From Methylobacterium sp. J-067 (GTDB lineage Bacteria > Pseudomonadota > Alphaproteobacteria > Rhizobiales > Beijerinckiaceae): 64,000 bases of DNA. Made by a program: the position numbers and the translations under genes. This document shows, one piece after another, positions 55,195 to 63,867 of the stretch. Under the pieces are notes generated by a model. The model did not search any database. It had not been told where the DNA came from and saw nothing but the letters and a program-made list of their open reading frames with translations. Each line of letters starts with the position of its first letter. Position 1 is the first letter of the stretch. The stretch lies in contig NZ_JAKSXZ010000144.1 in NCBI RefSeq assembly GCF_022829465.1, forward strand, positions 79,111-143,110, given 5' to 3'.

Positions 55195-56670
55195 TCAGGC
55201 GTCGGCGGCGCGCAGGCTGCGGCCGTTCGGCTGCCCCGCCTGACGCAGGGAGCGGCGGCGGTCGGCATCGGCGCCGAGGAGCAGGGCGATGCCCGCACCC
55301 AGGGCGAGGCCGAGGAGCAGCGCCACCGGCAGCACGATCTTCGGCGAGGGCGGGAAGGTCCGCTGCAGCGCCGGGGTCGCCACCGAGATGATGCGCACGT
55401 TGGTGGTGTTCAGCCGCTCCTGCTCGCTCGCCTCGCGGGCGCGGCGGAGATAGGCCTCGTACACGCCCTTGCGGGCATCCAGCGTCCGCTCCAGCTCGCG
55501 CAGGCCGACATAGGCCCGGTCGCTGACGGTGGTTTCGGTCTTCACCCGGTCGAGGTTGGAGCGGACGGCGGCCTCGCTGGCGGCAGCGCGGTCGTAGTCC
55601 TTCTGGAGCGTGTCGATGATCCGCTCCTTCTCCCGCTGGATCAGGCGCTGCAGGTCGCGCTGCTGGGCGTATTGCTCGGCCATGGCCGGGTGCCGCTCGC
55701 CGAGGCGGGTGGCGAGTTCGGCGGTGTTGCGCGAGAGCGTGGCGTATTGCTGCCGCAGGGCCTGCATCTCGAGGGATTGCAGCATCTCAGGCAGGGCGGT
55801 GCTCGGGTCCGACGAGCGCATCTTCCGGGCCTGCTCCAGGCGCGACTTCGACTCGGCGGTCTTGATCGCGGAGCTGACGAGCTGCTGGTTCAGGTCGCCA
55901 AGCTGCTGGTCGGTCAACAGACGGCCGCTCGACGCGACGAGGCGATGCTCCTCGCGGTACTTCACCACCTGCCGCTCGGCGTCCTCGACGTCGCGCTTCA
56001 GGTTGGCGAGGCGCCCGGCCAGGGCATCGGAGGCGCGCTTGGCCGAATCCATGCGGGCGGCGGCCTCTTCGGCGAAGTAGGCGTCGCCGATGGCGTTGGC
56101 GATCTTGGCGGCCTTTGCCGGATCGCGGGACTGCACCGCCACGTCGATGACGAAGGTGCGCTCCGGCCGGCGGACGATGATGTTCCGCTGCAGCGTGTCG
56201 AGGGCGATGTTCACCGGATCGCGGCTCACGTCCGGCGGCAGGGTGCCCATGACGCTGCGCAGCCAGTAGAGGAACGGGTTGCTGGCCTCGGGGCGGACGA
56301 ATTCGTCGTCCCGGTCGAGGTGCAGCTTCTCGACCACCCGGCGCAGCACGTTGTCCGACTGGATCACGCGCACCTGGCTTTCGGCGATGGAGACGCCGCT
56401 ATCTGCCTGGGGGGCGCGGGCGTTCAGATCGTTCTCGACCACGCGCAGGTCGGTCGGATCGACCAGCACCTGGATGTTCGAGGTGTAGCTCGGCGGCAGC
56501 AGCCCGAGCACGATGACGGCGGCGGCGACCATGATGAGGCCACCGAGCACGATGAAGGGCGAGCCGCGCCACAGCCGCCGGGCAATGGTGCGCGCGTCCG
56601 TACGCGGCTCCATCTCCGGCAGCACCATACGCACCGGCTCGCCGCTGATGCGTGTCGAGAAGTCGAACAT
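55195..56670 (-). CDS. Wzz/GumC-type polysaccharide chain-length/export protein
   Basis: 491 residues. First membrane helix at about 40-60 (VLGGLIMVAAAVIVLGLLP), a periplasmic Wzz domain (SNIQVLVDPTDLRVVEN), long coiled coils (about 200-420) and a second helix at about 448-468 preceded by the Pro-rich PALQRTFPPSPKI motif. No cytoplasmic tyrosine-kinase domain, so it is a PCP-2b/GumC-like form. It sits downstream of two glycosyltransferases on the same strand; together they likely belong to an exopolysaccharide pathway. Confidence 0.9.
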   Translation of the reverse strand: MFDFSTRISGEPVRMVLPEMEPRTDARTIARRLWRGSPFIVLGGLIMVAAAVIVLGLLPPSYTSNIQVLVDPTDLRVVENDLNARAPQADSGVSIAESQVRVIQSDNVLRRVVEKLHLDRDDEFVRPEASNPFLYWLRSVMGTLPPDVSRDPVNIALDTLQRNIIVRRPERTFVIDVAVQSRDPAKAAKIANAIGDAYFAEEAAARMDSAKRASDALAGRLANLKRDVEDAERQVVKYREEHRLVASSGRLLTDQQLGDLNQQLVSSAIKTAESKSRLEQARKMRSSDPSTALPEMLQSLEMQALRQQYATLSRNTAELATRLGERHPAMAEQYAQQRDLQRLIQREKERIIDTLQKDYDRAAASEAAVRSNLDRVKTETTVSDRAYVGLRELERTLDARKGVYEAYLRRAREASEQERLNTTNVRIISVATPALQRTFPPSPKIVLPVALLLGLALGAGIALLLGADADRRRSLRQAGQPNGRSLRAADA

Positions 56671-56875
56671 ACGCCTCGCTCCTTGACTGTCCGTCTCGCC
56701 GCCCGTCTGTCTTGATCAGGAACACCGTGTCCCGTTTCAAGACAGTTGAACCACTACGACGACTTACTCAAGACCAATGTCGCAAGCGGCGTACCGCACC
56801 GTATACGTCAAAGGCCAATGTTACCTGTGCCGCTTCTTCTGCCAAAGCGCCCGTTCGTCGCTGGCAGAGGGGCGG

Positions 56876-57961
56876 TCATGGAATCGTGGACCCGGGGGCC
56901 GCGTAGGCGCGCGGGTCGCCGTCGAGCCGCGCCAGCAACCGGGCCGCGTCCTGCGCGGCGAGGTCGTTCCAGCGTCCGACATTGTCCCGCGCCGCCTGGG
57001 CGCCCTGGTGGAATTCGTCCGAGGCGACCCATGCCGCGACGGCGCGCGCGCTGCGCTCGGCATCGTCGGGGCGGATGAGCAGGCCGGACTCGCCCAGCAC
57101 CTCGCGGAATACGGGCGCATCCGGGGCGATGACCGGGATGCCGCCGTGCTGCACTTCGAGCAGCGGCAGGCCGAGCCCTTCCGCCTTCGAGGTGGAGAGC
57201 AGGGCGTGGCACGAGTTCGCCAGCACGAGCAGATCGGAATCCGGCAGGTAGCCGTGCCAATGCAGGTAGGGCGGCGGCGTATCGAGGAAGGCGTGCTTCC
57301 CCCAGCCGGTGCGGCCGACGATGTGCAGTTCCGCCGGGACGCCGATGCTGTTCAGGGCTTCCACGACGGCGAGGGCGGCCGCGTAATTCTTGCGCGGCTC
57401 GACCGTGCCGATGGCCAGCAGCCGCAGCGGGTCGCTGGGGCGGCGCGGCCCCGGCCCGACCCGCTTGGCGAGCTTGAACACGTCGCGCACCGGGGGGCGG
57501 AGCAGGAACACGCTCGCCTGGGGGGAGCAGTAGCGGCGCAGGTCCTCGCCCGTCGTGCGGCTGTTCACGAACAGGTTGCGGCCCCAGCGCATCGCCAGGG
57601 CGAAGGCCGGGCTGAGGTAGACCCGGCTGCGCAGGCTCAGGTCCTCGGGGCGGCTCACGAGGAACGTGTCGTGGATGTAAAGCAGGCAGCGCCCGGCGGC
57701 CGGCGCGCAGAGGGGCCCAGGCGGAAAGCCGGGGAACAAGAACAGCGCTTCGGGATCGCGCAGCGCCCTCAACGGTAGATCGACCTGCTGCCGGAGGATC
57801 ATCTCCGGGACGGATCGGCTCGTCACCGACCGCACCTCGTGCGGGGCCAGGGCCTCCGCCGAGAACAGGTCCATCGTGACGCGCTCGATGCCGGTGACGC
57901 GCCCGCGCAGGTGCGTCCGGTCGATGTAGATCCGCTGCCGCCGGGTGAGAGAGCCGTGCAT
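56876..57961 (-). CDS. GT4-like glycosyltransferase
   Basis: 361 residues from ATG 57961, overlapping the upstream gene's stop by one base (TGATG). The frame stays open far upstream but is shadow there. C-terminal GT-B half with LLAIGTVEPRKNYAAAL, YLPDSDLLVLANSC and the E-x7-E region SKAEGLGLPLLEVQHGGIPVIAP. N-terminal half begins RIYIDRTHLRGRVTGIERV. It adds a sugar to a lipid-linked glycan; sugar unknown. Part of a minus-strand polysaccharide cluster with the GumC-type gene. Confidence 0.88.
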   Translation of the reverse strand: MHGSLTRRQRIYIDRTHLRGRVTGIERVTMDLFSAEALAPHEVRSVTSRSVPEMILRQQVDLPLRALRDPEALFLFPGFPPGPLCAPAAGRCLLYIHDTFLVSRPEDLSLRSRVYLSPAFALAMRWGRNLFVNSRTTGEDLRRYCSPQASVFLLRPPVRDVFKLAKRVGPGPRRPSDPLRLLAIGTVEPRKNYAAALAVVEALNSIGVPAELHIVGRTGWGKHAFLDTPPPYLHWHGYLPDSDLLVLANSCHALLSTSKAEGLGLPLLEVQHGGIPVIAPDAPVFREVLGESGLLIRPDDAERSARAVAAWVASDEFHQGAQAARDNVGRWNDLAAQDAARLLARLDGDPRAYAAPGSTIP

Positions 57962-59874
57962 CACACCGCCCTCCCGCGCAACGTGCTGGCGAGATAGAGG
58001 CAGCGGCGCACGATAAGCGGCATGCGCCGCCCCAGCACAGCCTGCTTCGTCCGCCGCAGCCGCCTGACGAGGGGCGAGGACGGGGCCTGTACGGTGCCCT
58101 CGGCGCCGCGCAGGCGCTCGGCCGCGAAGGGGAAGTGCCCGAGCATCATCGGGGCGAAGGCGGTGCGCGCCGGCCCGTCCGCGATCAGGCCGCGCTCGCG
58201 CAGCACGGCGTCGAGCGACAGGGCGGCGGCGGCCGGGCTGTAGCGGTTCTCCATGGCGATCCGCGCAAAGGCACCGAGCGCCTGACGCACGGCCTCGTCC
58301 GCCACGAGGTCGGCGAGCGCTTCTGCCAAAGCACCGGGCTGAGGCTCCACGAGGCGGCCGGACACCCCATCGATCACCGAGGTGGTCAGGCCGGAGGTGC
58401 GGTAGGCCAGGGTCGGCACGCCGCACAGGCCGGCTTCGATGGGCGTCTGGCCCAGTGTCTCGTGACGGCTCGCGGTGACGTGGAGGTCGCAGGCGCCATA
58501 CCAAGCCGCCAACGCATCCTCGCTGGCGACGAGGCCCGGCGCGAACAGGTTGTCGATGCCGAACTTGGACGGATCGTCCAGGCGGCCGATGGCAACGACG
58601 CCGACGCCGACGCCGGGCCGTGCCACCGCGCGCAGGGCATCGCGCAAATCGGCGAAGCCCTTGTCCGGCCCGTCCACGATCACCGACGAGACGAAGATAA
58701 GCACGTCGCCCTCGGGCAGGCCGAGGCGCCGCCGCAGCGCGGCCTTGTCGCCGGGGCTGAAGATGCCCGTGGGGAAGGCGAGGCTGACGGGCCGCGTCGT
58801 AGCCGGGGCGGGGGCGAGGGCTTCGCTGCGCGCCTGCGTCCAGGCGGAATTGGCGAGCAGCAGGGGGCCCTCCGGCGCGGCCAGCACGGCGCGCTTGCGG
58901 GCGTGCATCCCGGCGATCCGCCTCGGCGCGAGGGGCGGGTATTCGTCCGGGGTGGGGCAGGTGGCGTCGCAGCCGGTCTCGGCGCGGGTGCAGTCGCGCG
59001 GATGGCAGCAGCGCCCGGTGAGGGCGAAGAGATCGTGCAGGACCAGCGCGGTCGGGTAGGCCCCCGCGAGACGCCCGACCACGTCGAGGCTGCGGGTGGC
59101 GCCGTGGACGTTGCCGACCAGCACGAAATCGGGCCGCGCCACCGCGATGCGTGCCTCGGCCTCCGGGAAGCGGTCGGTCCATTCGGCGGCAGCCGTCCGG
59201 GTGCTCAGGATCTCGTGCGTCACCCGATGGTGCGCGAGAGACAGCGCCTCGGACAGACGGCGATGGGCGACCCCCGCGCCGCCGACCGTGCCCGTTCCCG
59301 TGACCGAGACGATGGAGAGCGGGGCGCCGGCCAGAGGCGCCGGCCCGCGCCGCAGGATCACGGGGCGTCCGATCCGCCGCTTGGCCTCGGGTGAGAGGGA
59401 CGACCAGTCGGTCCCCGCACCGGCCATGAACAAGATGCCGTCCGACTCGTCGAGCCGGGCGTCGAGACCGGGCACGTCAAGGCCATGCACCGTGTCGCCA
59501 TAGAGCACGCGCAGGCCCGCGACCGCCGAGGCCCCGCTCAGCGCGAGTTCGAGGGCGAGCGCACTCAGCCCCCCCGGCGCCAGCATGTCGCCCTCGCGCA
59601 GGACGAGGGTCGCGTCGTGTGCCGTCGACGCGGTGGAACTCTCGATGCGGTGCTCGGGGTAATCCTGCCGCTCGATCGAGGCCAGGGTCTCGGGCGATGC
59701 GTCTTCCGGGATCAGCACGCGGATCGTCGGCCACGGCCGTCCGTCCGGCAGACGCGCCGGGCGGACGGGGCATCCCGGGGCGGCCGCGAAGGGCCAACCC
59801 GAGATGCCGCATGCCGCAGGCGGAACTGTGCTGGAACCCGACACGTCCGGTTTGCCACTCGCTCGCAACGGCAT
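57961..59874 (-). CDS. Large glycosyltransferase with unusual N-terminal region
   Basis: 637 residues from ATG 59874 (a GTG directly before it is possible). The C-terminal about 400 residues are a GT4-type GT-B enzyme: GTGTVGGAGVAHRRLSEAL, LVGNVHGATRSLDVV, VLHDLFALTGRCCHPRDC with a Cys cluster, VSSVIVDGPDKGFADL and TASRHETLGQTPIEAGLCGV. This resembles WcaC-like enzymes. The first about 190 residues look like a degenerate GT2 fold (TIRVLIPEDASPETLASIE) without an obvious DxD. Coupled to the next glycosyltransferase by overlap. Confidence 0.82.
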   Translation of the reverse strand: MPLRASGKPDVSGSSTVPPAACGISGWPFAAAPGCPVRPARLPDGRPWPTIRVLIPEDASPETLASIERQDYPEHRIESSTASTAHDATLVLREGDMLAPGGLSALALELALSGASAVAGLRVLYGDTVHGLDVPGLDARLDESDGILFMAGAGTDWSSLSPEAKRRIGRPVILRRGPAPLAGAPLSIVSVTGTGTVGGAGVAHRRLSEALSLAHHRVTHEILSTRTAAAEWTDRFPEAEARIAVARPDFVLVGNVHGATRSLDVVGRLAGAYPTALVLHDLFALTGRCCHPRDCTRAETGCDATCPTPDEYPPLAPRRIAGMHARKRAVLAAPEGPLLLANSAWTQARSEALAPAPATTRPVSLAFPTGIFSPGDKAALRRRLGLPEGDVLIFVSSVIVDGPDKGFADLRDALRAVARPGVGVGVVAIGRLDDPSKFGIDNLFAPGLVASEDALAAWYGACDLHVTASRHETLGQTPIEAGLCGVPTLAYRTSGLTTSVIDGVSGRLVEPQPGALAEALADLVADEAVRQALGAFARIAMENRYSPAAAALSLDAVLRERGLIADGPARTAFAPMMLGHFPFAAERLRGAEGTVQAPSSPLVRRLRRTKQAVLGRRMPLIVRRCLYLASTLRGRAV

Positions 59875-60017
59875 CACAGAGGGTTAACCAGTGCTTTGCC
59901 TGTGACGATCCTCGCCGCACCGGATCGTGACGGCCGCAGCCAATTCGATCATAGTAAAGCGTGGGTTTCGCAGTCTATATATCGCCTATCCGTGAAGATA
60001 TCCTGTCGAAACAGGCG

Positions 60018-61064
60018 TCACGCCGTGACGCGGATGCGTGGGGCCCCTTCCTCCATGCGACCGATGATCGACGCGGCCGGGTAGCCGGCCGCACGAATCC
60101 GGTCGAGGATCGCATGGGCGCTGTCGGCCTCGCAGGAAACGAGGAGGCCGCCCGAGGTCTGCGGATCGGTCAGGAGATGGCGGCGCCAATCTGGCAGATC
60201 CGCCGGCAGGTCGACGTGGCTGCCGAATGCCGTCCAGTTCCGGTGCGAAGCTCCGGTGACGAAACCGTCCCGCGCCAGCCCCTCCGCCAGGGGGAGCAGG
60301 GGCAGCCTGTCCGTGTCGAGCACGAGTGTGAGGCCGGCGCCGCGTGCGAGTTCGAGCCCGTGGCCGAGGATGCCGAACCCGGTCACGTCGGTGAGGGCAT
60401 GGACCGCCGGGTCGGCGGCGAGGTCTGTGCCGACCTTGTTCAGCAGCGTCGTGGTGGCGACGAAGTCGCGATAGCCGTCGGCGCTCAGGGCCTCGCGCTT
60501 GATCGCGGCGGAATAGACGCCGACCCCCACGGGCTTGGTGAGGATCAGCACGTCCCCGGCCTTCGCGTCGGCGTTGCGCCGCACCGCCTCGCGGCGGCAG
60601 GTGCCGATGACGGCGAGCCCGTAGATCGGCTCGGGCGTGTCGATGGAATGGCCGCCCGCCACGGGGATGCCGGCCTCGCCGCACTTCTCCGCGCCCCCGC
60701 GCAGGATCTTCGCGACGACCTCCGGCGCGATCTTGCCCACCGGCATCCCGAGGATCGCCAGGGCGAAGATCGGCCGCCCGCCCATGGCGTAGACATCCGA
60801 GATCGCGTTCGTGGCGGCGATCCGGCCGAAATCGGCGGGGTCGTCCACCATCGGCGTGAAGAAGTCCGTAGTGGCGATGATGCAGGTGCCGTCCTCCTGC
60901 TCCCAGACGGCGGCGTCGTCGGCGGTCTCGTTGCCGACGAGCAACTGCTTGAACTGTGCGGCGGCCGGCTGGTCGGCCAGCAACGTGCGCAGCACCTCCG
61001 GATCGAGCTTGCAGCCGCAGCCGCCCCCGTGGGCGAGGCTCGTGAGGCGCGGGCTGTCGGTCAT
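60018..61064 (-). CDS. selD: Selenide, water dikinase SelD
   Basis: Makes selenophosphate from selenide and ATP for selenouridine or selenocysteine synthesis. 348 residues from ATG 61064. The N-terminal active-site loop GGGCGCK has Cys rather than selenocysteine; DDAAVWEQEDG and TTDFFTPMVDDP, GGHSIDTPEPI and TDVTGFGILGHGLEL are the ATP-binding blocks. No selA, selB, selC or mnmH in the window, so the end use is unknown. Divergent from a small phosphoesterase. Confidence 0.95.
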   Translation of the reverse strand: MTDSPRLTSLAHGGGCGCKLDPEVLRTLLADQPAAAQFKQLLVGNETADDAAVWEQEDGTCIIATTDFFTPMVDDPADFGRIAATNAISDVYAMGGRPIFALAILGMPVGKIAPEVVAKILRGGAEKCGEAGIPVAGGHSIDTPEPIYGLAVIGTCRREAVRRNADAKAGDVLILTKPVGVGVYSAAIKREALSADGYRDFVATTTLLNKVGTDLAADPAVHALTDVTGFGILGHGLELARGAGLTLVLDTDRLPLLPLAEGLARDGFVTGASHRNWTAFGSHVDLPADLPDWRRHLLTDPQTSGGLLVSCEADSAHAILDRIRAAGYPAASIIGRMEEGAPRIRVTA

Positions 61065-61180
61065 CGCAGGGGCTCCATGGCGGATCGGTTGCCCCCGCCG
61101 GGGGCTTGGACGTGGCGGCAAGGTAGTGCGGGCGGCGCGGCAGGGATACCGTCCCAGCCGCGGCTAGGGAGGAGTCCGGC

Positions 61181-61699
61181 GTGAGGGTGCATTTCACCGC
61201 CGATACACATTTCGGCGATCCCCGGGCGCTGCGCTTCGATCACCGGCCCTTCCCGGACCTCGACGCGCATGACGAGGGGCTGATCTTGGCCTGGAACGCG
61301 GCGGTCGCACCGGGCGACGTCGTTTGGCACCTCGGTGACTTCGCCCTCGGCCCGCCGCCCGAACGGATCGCGGAAATCCTCGCGCGGCTCCATGGCGAGA
61401 AACACCTCATCACCGGCAACAACGACGGGCCGGGGACGCTGGCCGCGTCGGGATGGGCCTCGGTGCGGGCCTATGCGGAAATTGCAGTGGAGGGTCGCGC
61501 TCTGGTTCTGTGCCACTACGCCTTCCGGACTTGGAACGGCATCGGGCGCGGGGCGCTGAACCTACACGGACACAGCCACGGCAAGCTGACGCCGATGCCG
61601 AAGCAATACGATGTCGGGGTCGATCCGATGGGCTTCGCGCCGGTCGGGCTTCCGGCCATCCTCGCCTCTCGACGGCGCAAAGCTCGGCCGGCGGATTGA
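61181..61699 (+). CDS. Small metallophosphoesterase
   Basis: 172 residues, GTG start with GGAGGAG 6 bases upstream. All calcineurin-like motifs: FTADTHFGDP, VVWHLGDFALG, ITGNNDG, LCHYAFRTW and LHGHSHGK. Compact cytosolic phosphodiesterase/phosphatase of the YfcE-related kind often found as phage-like or stand-alone genes. Substrate unknown. Confidence 0.9.
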   Translation: MRVHFTADTHFGDPRALRFDHRPFPDLDAHDEGLILAWNAAVAPGDVVWHLGDFALGPPPERIAEILARLHGEKHLITGNNDGPGTLAASGWASVRAYAEIAVEGRALVLCHYAFRTWNGIGRGALNLHGHSHGKLTPMPKQYDVGVDPMGFAPVGLPAILASRRRKARPAD

Positions 61700-61812
61700 G
61701 GAACCCTTTCGGCAGCGTCGCAGTTGAAGCGGACAGAAGACGAGGGCGGTTTTAGATCTGCCTAAGCATTCGTCACTGAGTCTTATGTTAACGATTAGCA
61801 ACAGTCGATGCC

Positions 61813-62136
61813 ATGCGAAACCTGAGATCCAGTCTCTCGGCCTGCGTCTTTGGCGTCATCGCCGGTTCGGTCGTTGCCACCTCGGCGTTGGCGCTTCCCG
61901 CCTGCATCGAGGCCCGCAAGAAGGTCGATGAGGCGGCGGCTCTGCGCTTCCAGGTCCGCCAGGACATGCGGCTCGGGGACCACGACCGGGTCTGCGACAC
62001 CCTCGATGAGATCGGCGACCGCTACAACGACGCCCGCGACGCCTTCGACGATTGCGGGGAGGGCGTGGTCGCGATCGATTTGCGGGGAGAACTCCGGCAG
62101 CTCCGCATCGCAAAGAAGATTAACCGCTGCGATTGA
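61813..62136 (+). CDS. Hypothetical exported Cys-containing protein
   Basis: 107 residues. Signal peptide (SLSACVFGVIAGSVVATSALA), then a mature helical domain of about 78 residues with four Cys (ALPACIE, DRVCDTLD, DDCGEG, INRCD), likely two disulfides in the periplasm. A TTAACGATTAG element lies about 25 bases upstream. No family recognised. Single gene with 109 bases to the next. Confidence 0.68.
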   Translation: MRNLRSSLSACVFGVIAGSVVATSALALPACIEARKKVDEAAALRFQVRQDMRLGDHDRVCDTLDEIGDRYNDARDAFDDCGEGVVAIDLRGELRQLRIAKKINRCD

Positions 62137-62246
62137 TGATACGCCGCATTCGCTGAATTCGTGTGCCCGCGCACAGCGGGACCGTTCATTCTCTAACATT
62201 CAGACGCAACGGACGGCTTGAGCGCCGCCGGGGAGCTTGTTCGACC

Positions 62247-62375
62247 ATGTCCAACGCCACGAGCCGCACCGACATCGCCGTTGCGAACGGCCCGTCCTTC
62301 GTCGCCGCCCTCTGCGGCTTCGTCAGTTCCATGGTGGCCGCCTCGGCCCTCGTGCTGCTCCTCGTGGCGCTCTAA
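62247..62375 (+). CDS. Small single-helix membrane protein
   Basis: 42 residues from ATG 62247 with GGGGAG upstream: a short polar N-terminus (SNATSRTDIAVANGP) and one membrane helix (SFVAALCGFVSSMVAASALVLLLVAL split by Cys). The open frame extends upstream but without a ribosome site. Followed 9 bases later by a strong hairpin. No family recognised. Confidence 0.5.
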   Translation: MSNATSRTDIAVANGPSFVAALCGFVSSMVAASALVLLLVAL

Positions 62376-62384
62376 GGCCAGCAC

Positions 62385-62406
62385 GGCCCCCGGTATGCCG
62401 GGGGCC
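62385..62406. terminator. Bidirectional hairpin terminator
   Basis: Perfect 9-bp stem GGCCCCCGG (62385-62393) and CCGGGGGCC (62398-62406) with loop TATG, between two convergent small genes. Confidence 0.72.
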
Positions 62407-62414
62407 TCGTCGCC

Positions 62415-62666
62415 TCACGGGGCGACAGACCAGAACCGCTGCCGGTTGAACAGGATTTCCTGGACCTTTTGCACCGACGCGGTCGACACCGGATCGGCAC
62501 GGCATTGCGGCTCGGGCGGACGCCCTGAGGCCGCCGCCGGCGTGATCGGCAGGGGAGCCGACACGAGACCCAGCCTCGCCTGATATTCGGGCTGACGCGC
62601 CGCCGTGATGGTGAGGATCCCGGCGATCAGGGCGCCTGCGATGGCGCCGAGGGTAAAGTTCAACAT
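62415..62666 (-). CDS. Hypothetical small membrane-anchored protein
   Basis: 83 residues: an N-terminal helix (LNFTLGAIAGALIAGILTITAA) anchors a short Pro/Ser-rich periplasmic part with one Cys (PEPQCRADP) and a helix (ASVQKVQEILFNRQRFW). No lipobox. No family recognised. Convergent with the small plus-strand membrane protein across a strong hairpin. Confidence 0.6.
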   Translation of the reverse strand: MLNFTLGAIAGALIAGILTITAARQPEYQARLGLVSAPLPITPAAASGRPPEPQCRADPVSTASVQKVQEILFNRQRFWSVAP

Positions 62667-63083
62667 ACGCGCTACGACCCGCCGGGTCTCGATCTGCGGC
62701 CTTAGTGCCTTCTCGCGCCATATGTCGGCTGCAAGATGGCAGACGGGACCGGACGCACCGATTCAACCCATGACTTAGCATGGGTCGTGATTCTTGCCAG
62801 TTTGTGAAGTGTCGTGGGCACATGACTTTCGGGGAGCCAAGCGTTCAACGCAAGCTGCAACCTATAGATGAAGTATCGGCGCCTATAATGGATTTGTGAT
62901 TGGTATAAGCGCCATTCAGTACTCTAAAGATGGCATTTGCGAGTTTCTCAGATCAGCTCCACACCGTGCTAACCGATTTCAGATGTCCTCCTGCAAACTC
63001 ACCCGGTCTTAACTGGTGATGCGCGAGAAGGCGGTTCGTTCGACAGACCCACGAACCCCAAACCGCGCAAACCGAGGATCGCG
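62667..63083. other. 417-base AT-richer region upstream of flaF
   Basis: No gene supported. Contains a perfect inverted repeat ACCCATG (62766-62772) / CATGGGT (62779-62785) with a 6-base loop, and a TATAAT hexamer at 62884-62889 without a clear -35. It should hold the flaF promoter and that of the small minus-strand gene. The drop in GC relative to the flanks marks it as regulatory or an unrecognised small RNA. Confidence 0.5.
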
Positions 63084-63446
63084 ATGAGCTACGCCGCCAA
63101 CGCCTACGCCAAGACCTCGCGCAGCGTCCTCACGGCACGAGAAGCGGAGTCGGCCGTGCTCACCAAGGCGTCGCAGCGGCTGCAGATGGTGCGAGACGAT
63201 TGGGCGAACCAATCCAGCGAGTTGGTTGCCGCGCTGAACTTCAACCAGAAGGTCTGGACGATCCTCGCGACCTCCGCGACGGACCCGGCCAACGAGCTCC
63301 CCGCCGACGTCAAGCAGGGCGTGGCTAACTTGGCCGTGTTCGTGTTTCGTCAGATGATCGAGACCATGGCCGATCCGGCGCCGGAGAAGCTGACGCCGAT
63401 CATCACGATCAACCTGAACCTCGCCGCCGGCCTCGCCGGGCGGTGA
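63084..63446 (+). CDS. flaF: Flagellar biosynthesis regulator FlaF
   Basis: 120 residues. FlaF family of Alphaproteobacteria: YAKTSRSVLTAREAESAVLTKASQRL and NFNQKVWTILATSATDPANELP are typical. FlaF promotes flagellin translation and secretion, opposed by FlbT. GAGGATCGCG precedes the ATG. It faces flbT, with 7 bases between stops, rather than lying in tandem with it; the flagellin genes are outside the window. Confidence 0.9.
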   Translation: MSYAANAYAKTSRSVLTAREAESAVLTKASQRLQMVRDDWANQSSELVAALNFNQKVWTILATSATDPANELPADVKQGVANLAVFVFRQMIETMADPAPEKLTPIITINLNLAAGLAGR

Positions 63447-63453
63447 GGCGCCG

Positions 63454-63867
63454 TCAGGACGCGTCGGCCGGCGCGTCCTTGTTCGCCAGCAGGCTGCGCA
63501 GTTGCTCCTCGTAGGCGAGGAGATCCTTGCCCCGCTTCAGGGCGCGATACAGGTCGCCGCCCTGCACCTGCTCGTAGATCGCGGCGATGTAGGGCCGCGT
63601 GCTCGGAGCCGCCTCCATCAGGGCGTTCGACTGCTCCACGAAGCTGTTCTCCGCAAGCGTCGGATCGTCCGCGAGGTACATCAGCGTCAGCGCGAAATAG
63701 AGCCGCTTGCACGGGGTGTCGGCTTCCGACTCCGTGATGATGTCGCTCTCGCGCAGGAACTTCGTGTTGGTCTCGATCACGAAGCTCGACCGGCGCGGCC
63801 CGTTGCGGATCGCGGCGTTGCCGATGATCAGCCGCTCGTCCGGCTTCAGCTCGATTTTCAGCGGCAT
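63454..63867 (-). CDS. flbT: Flagellar biosynthesis repressor FlbT
   Basis: 137 residues. IELKPDERLIIGNAAIRNG, NTKFLRESDIITESEADTPCKRLYFALTLMYL and the C-terminal YEEQLRSL region match FlbT, which binds flagellin mRNA 5' leader and triggers its decay. Its upstream region holds TTAA-N7-CTAA (63910-63924), close to a CtrA box. Convergent with flaF. Confidence 0.92.
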   Translation of the reverse strand: MPLKIELKPDERLIIGNAAIRNGPRRSSFVIETNTKFLRESDIITESEADTPCKRLYFALTLMYLADDPTLAENSFVEQSNALMEAAPSTRPYIAAIYEQVQGGDLYRALKRGKDLLAYEEQLRSLLANKDAPADAS

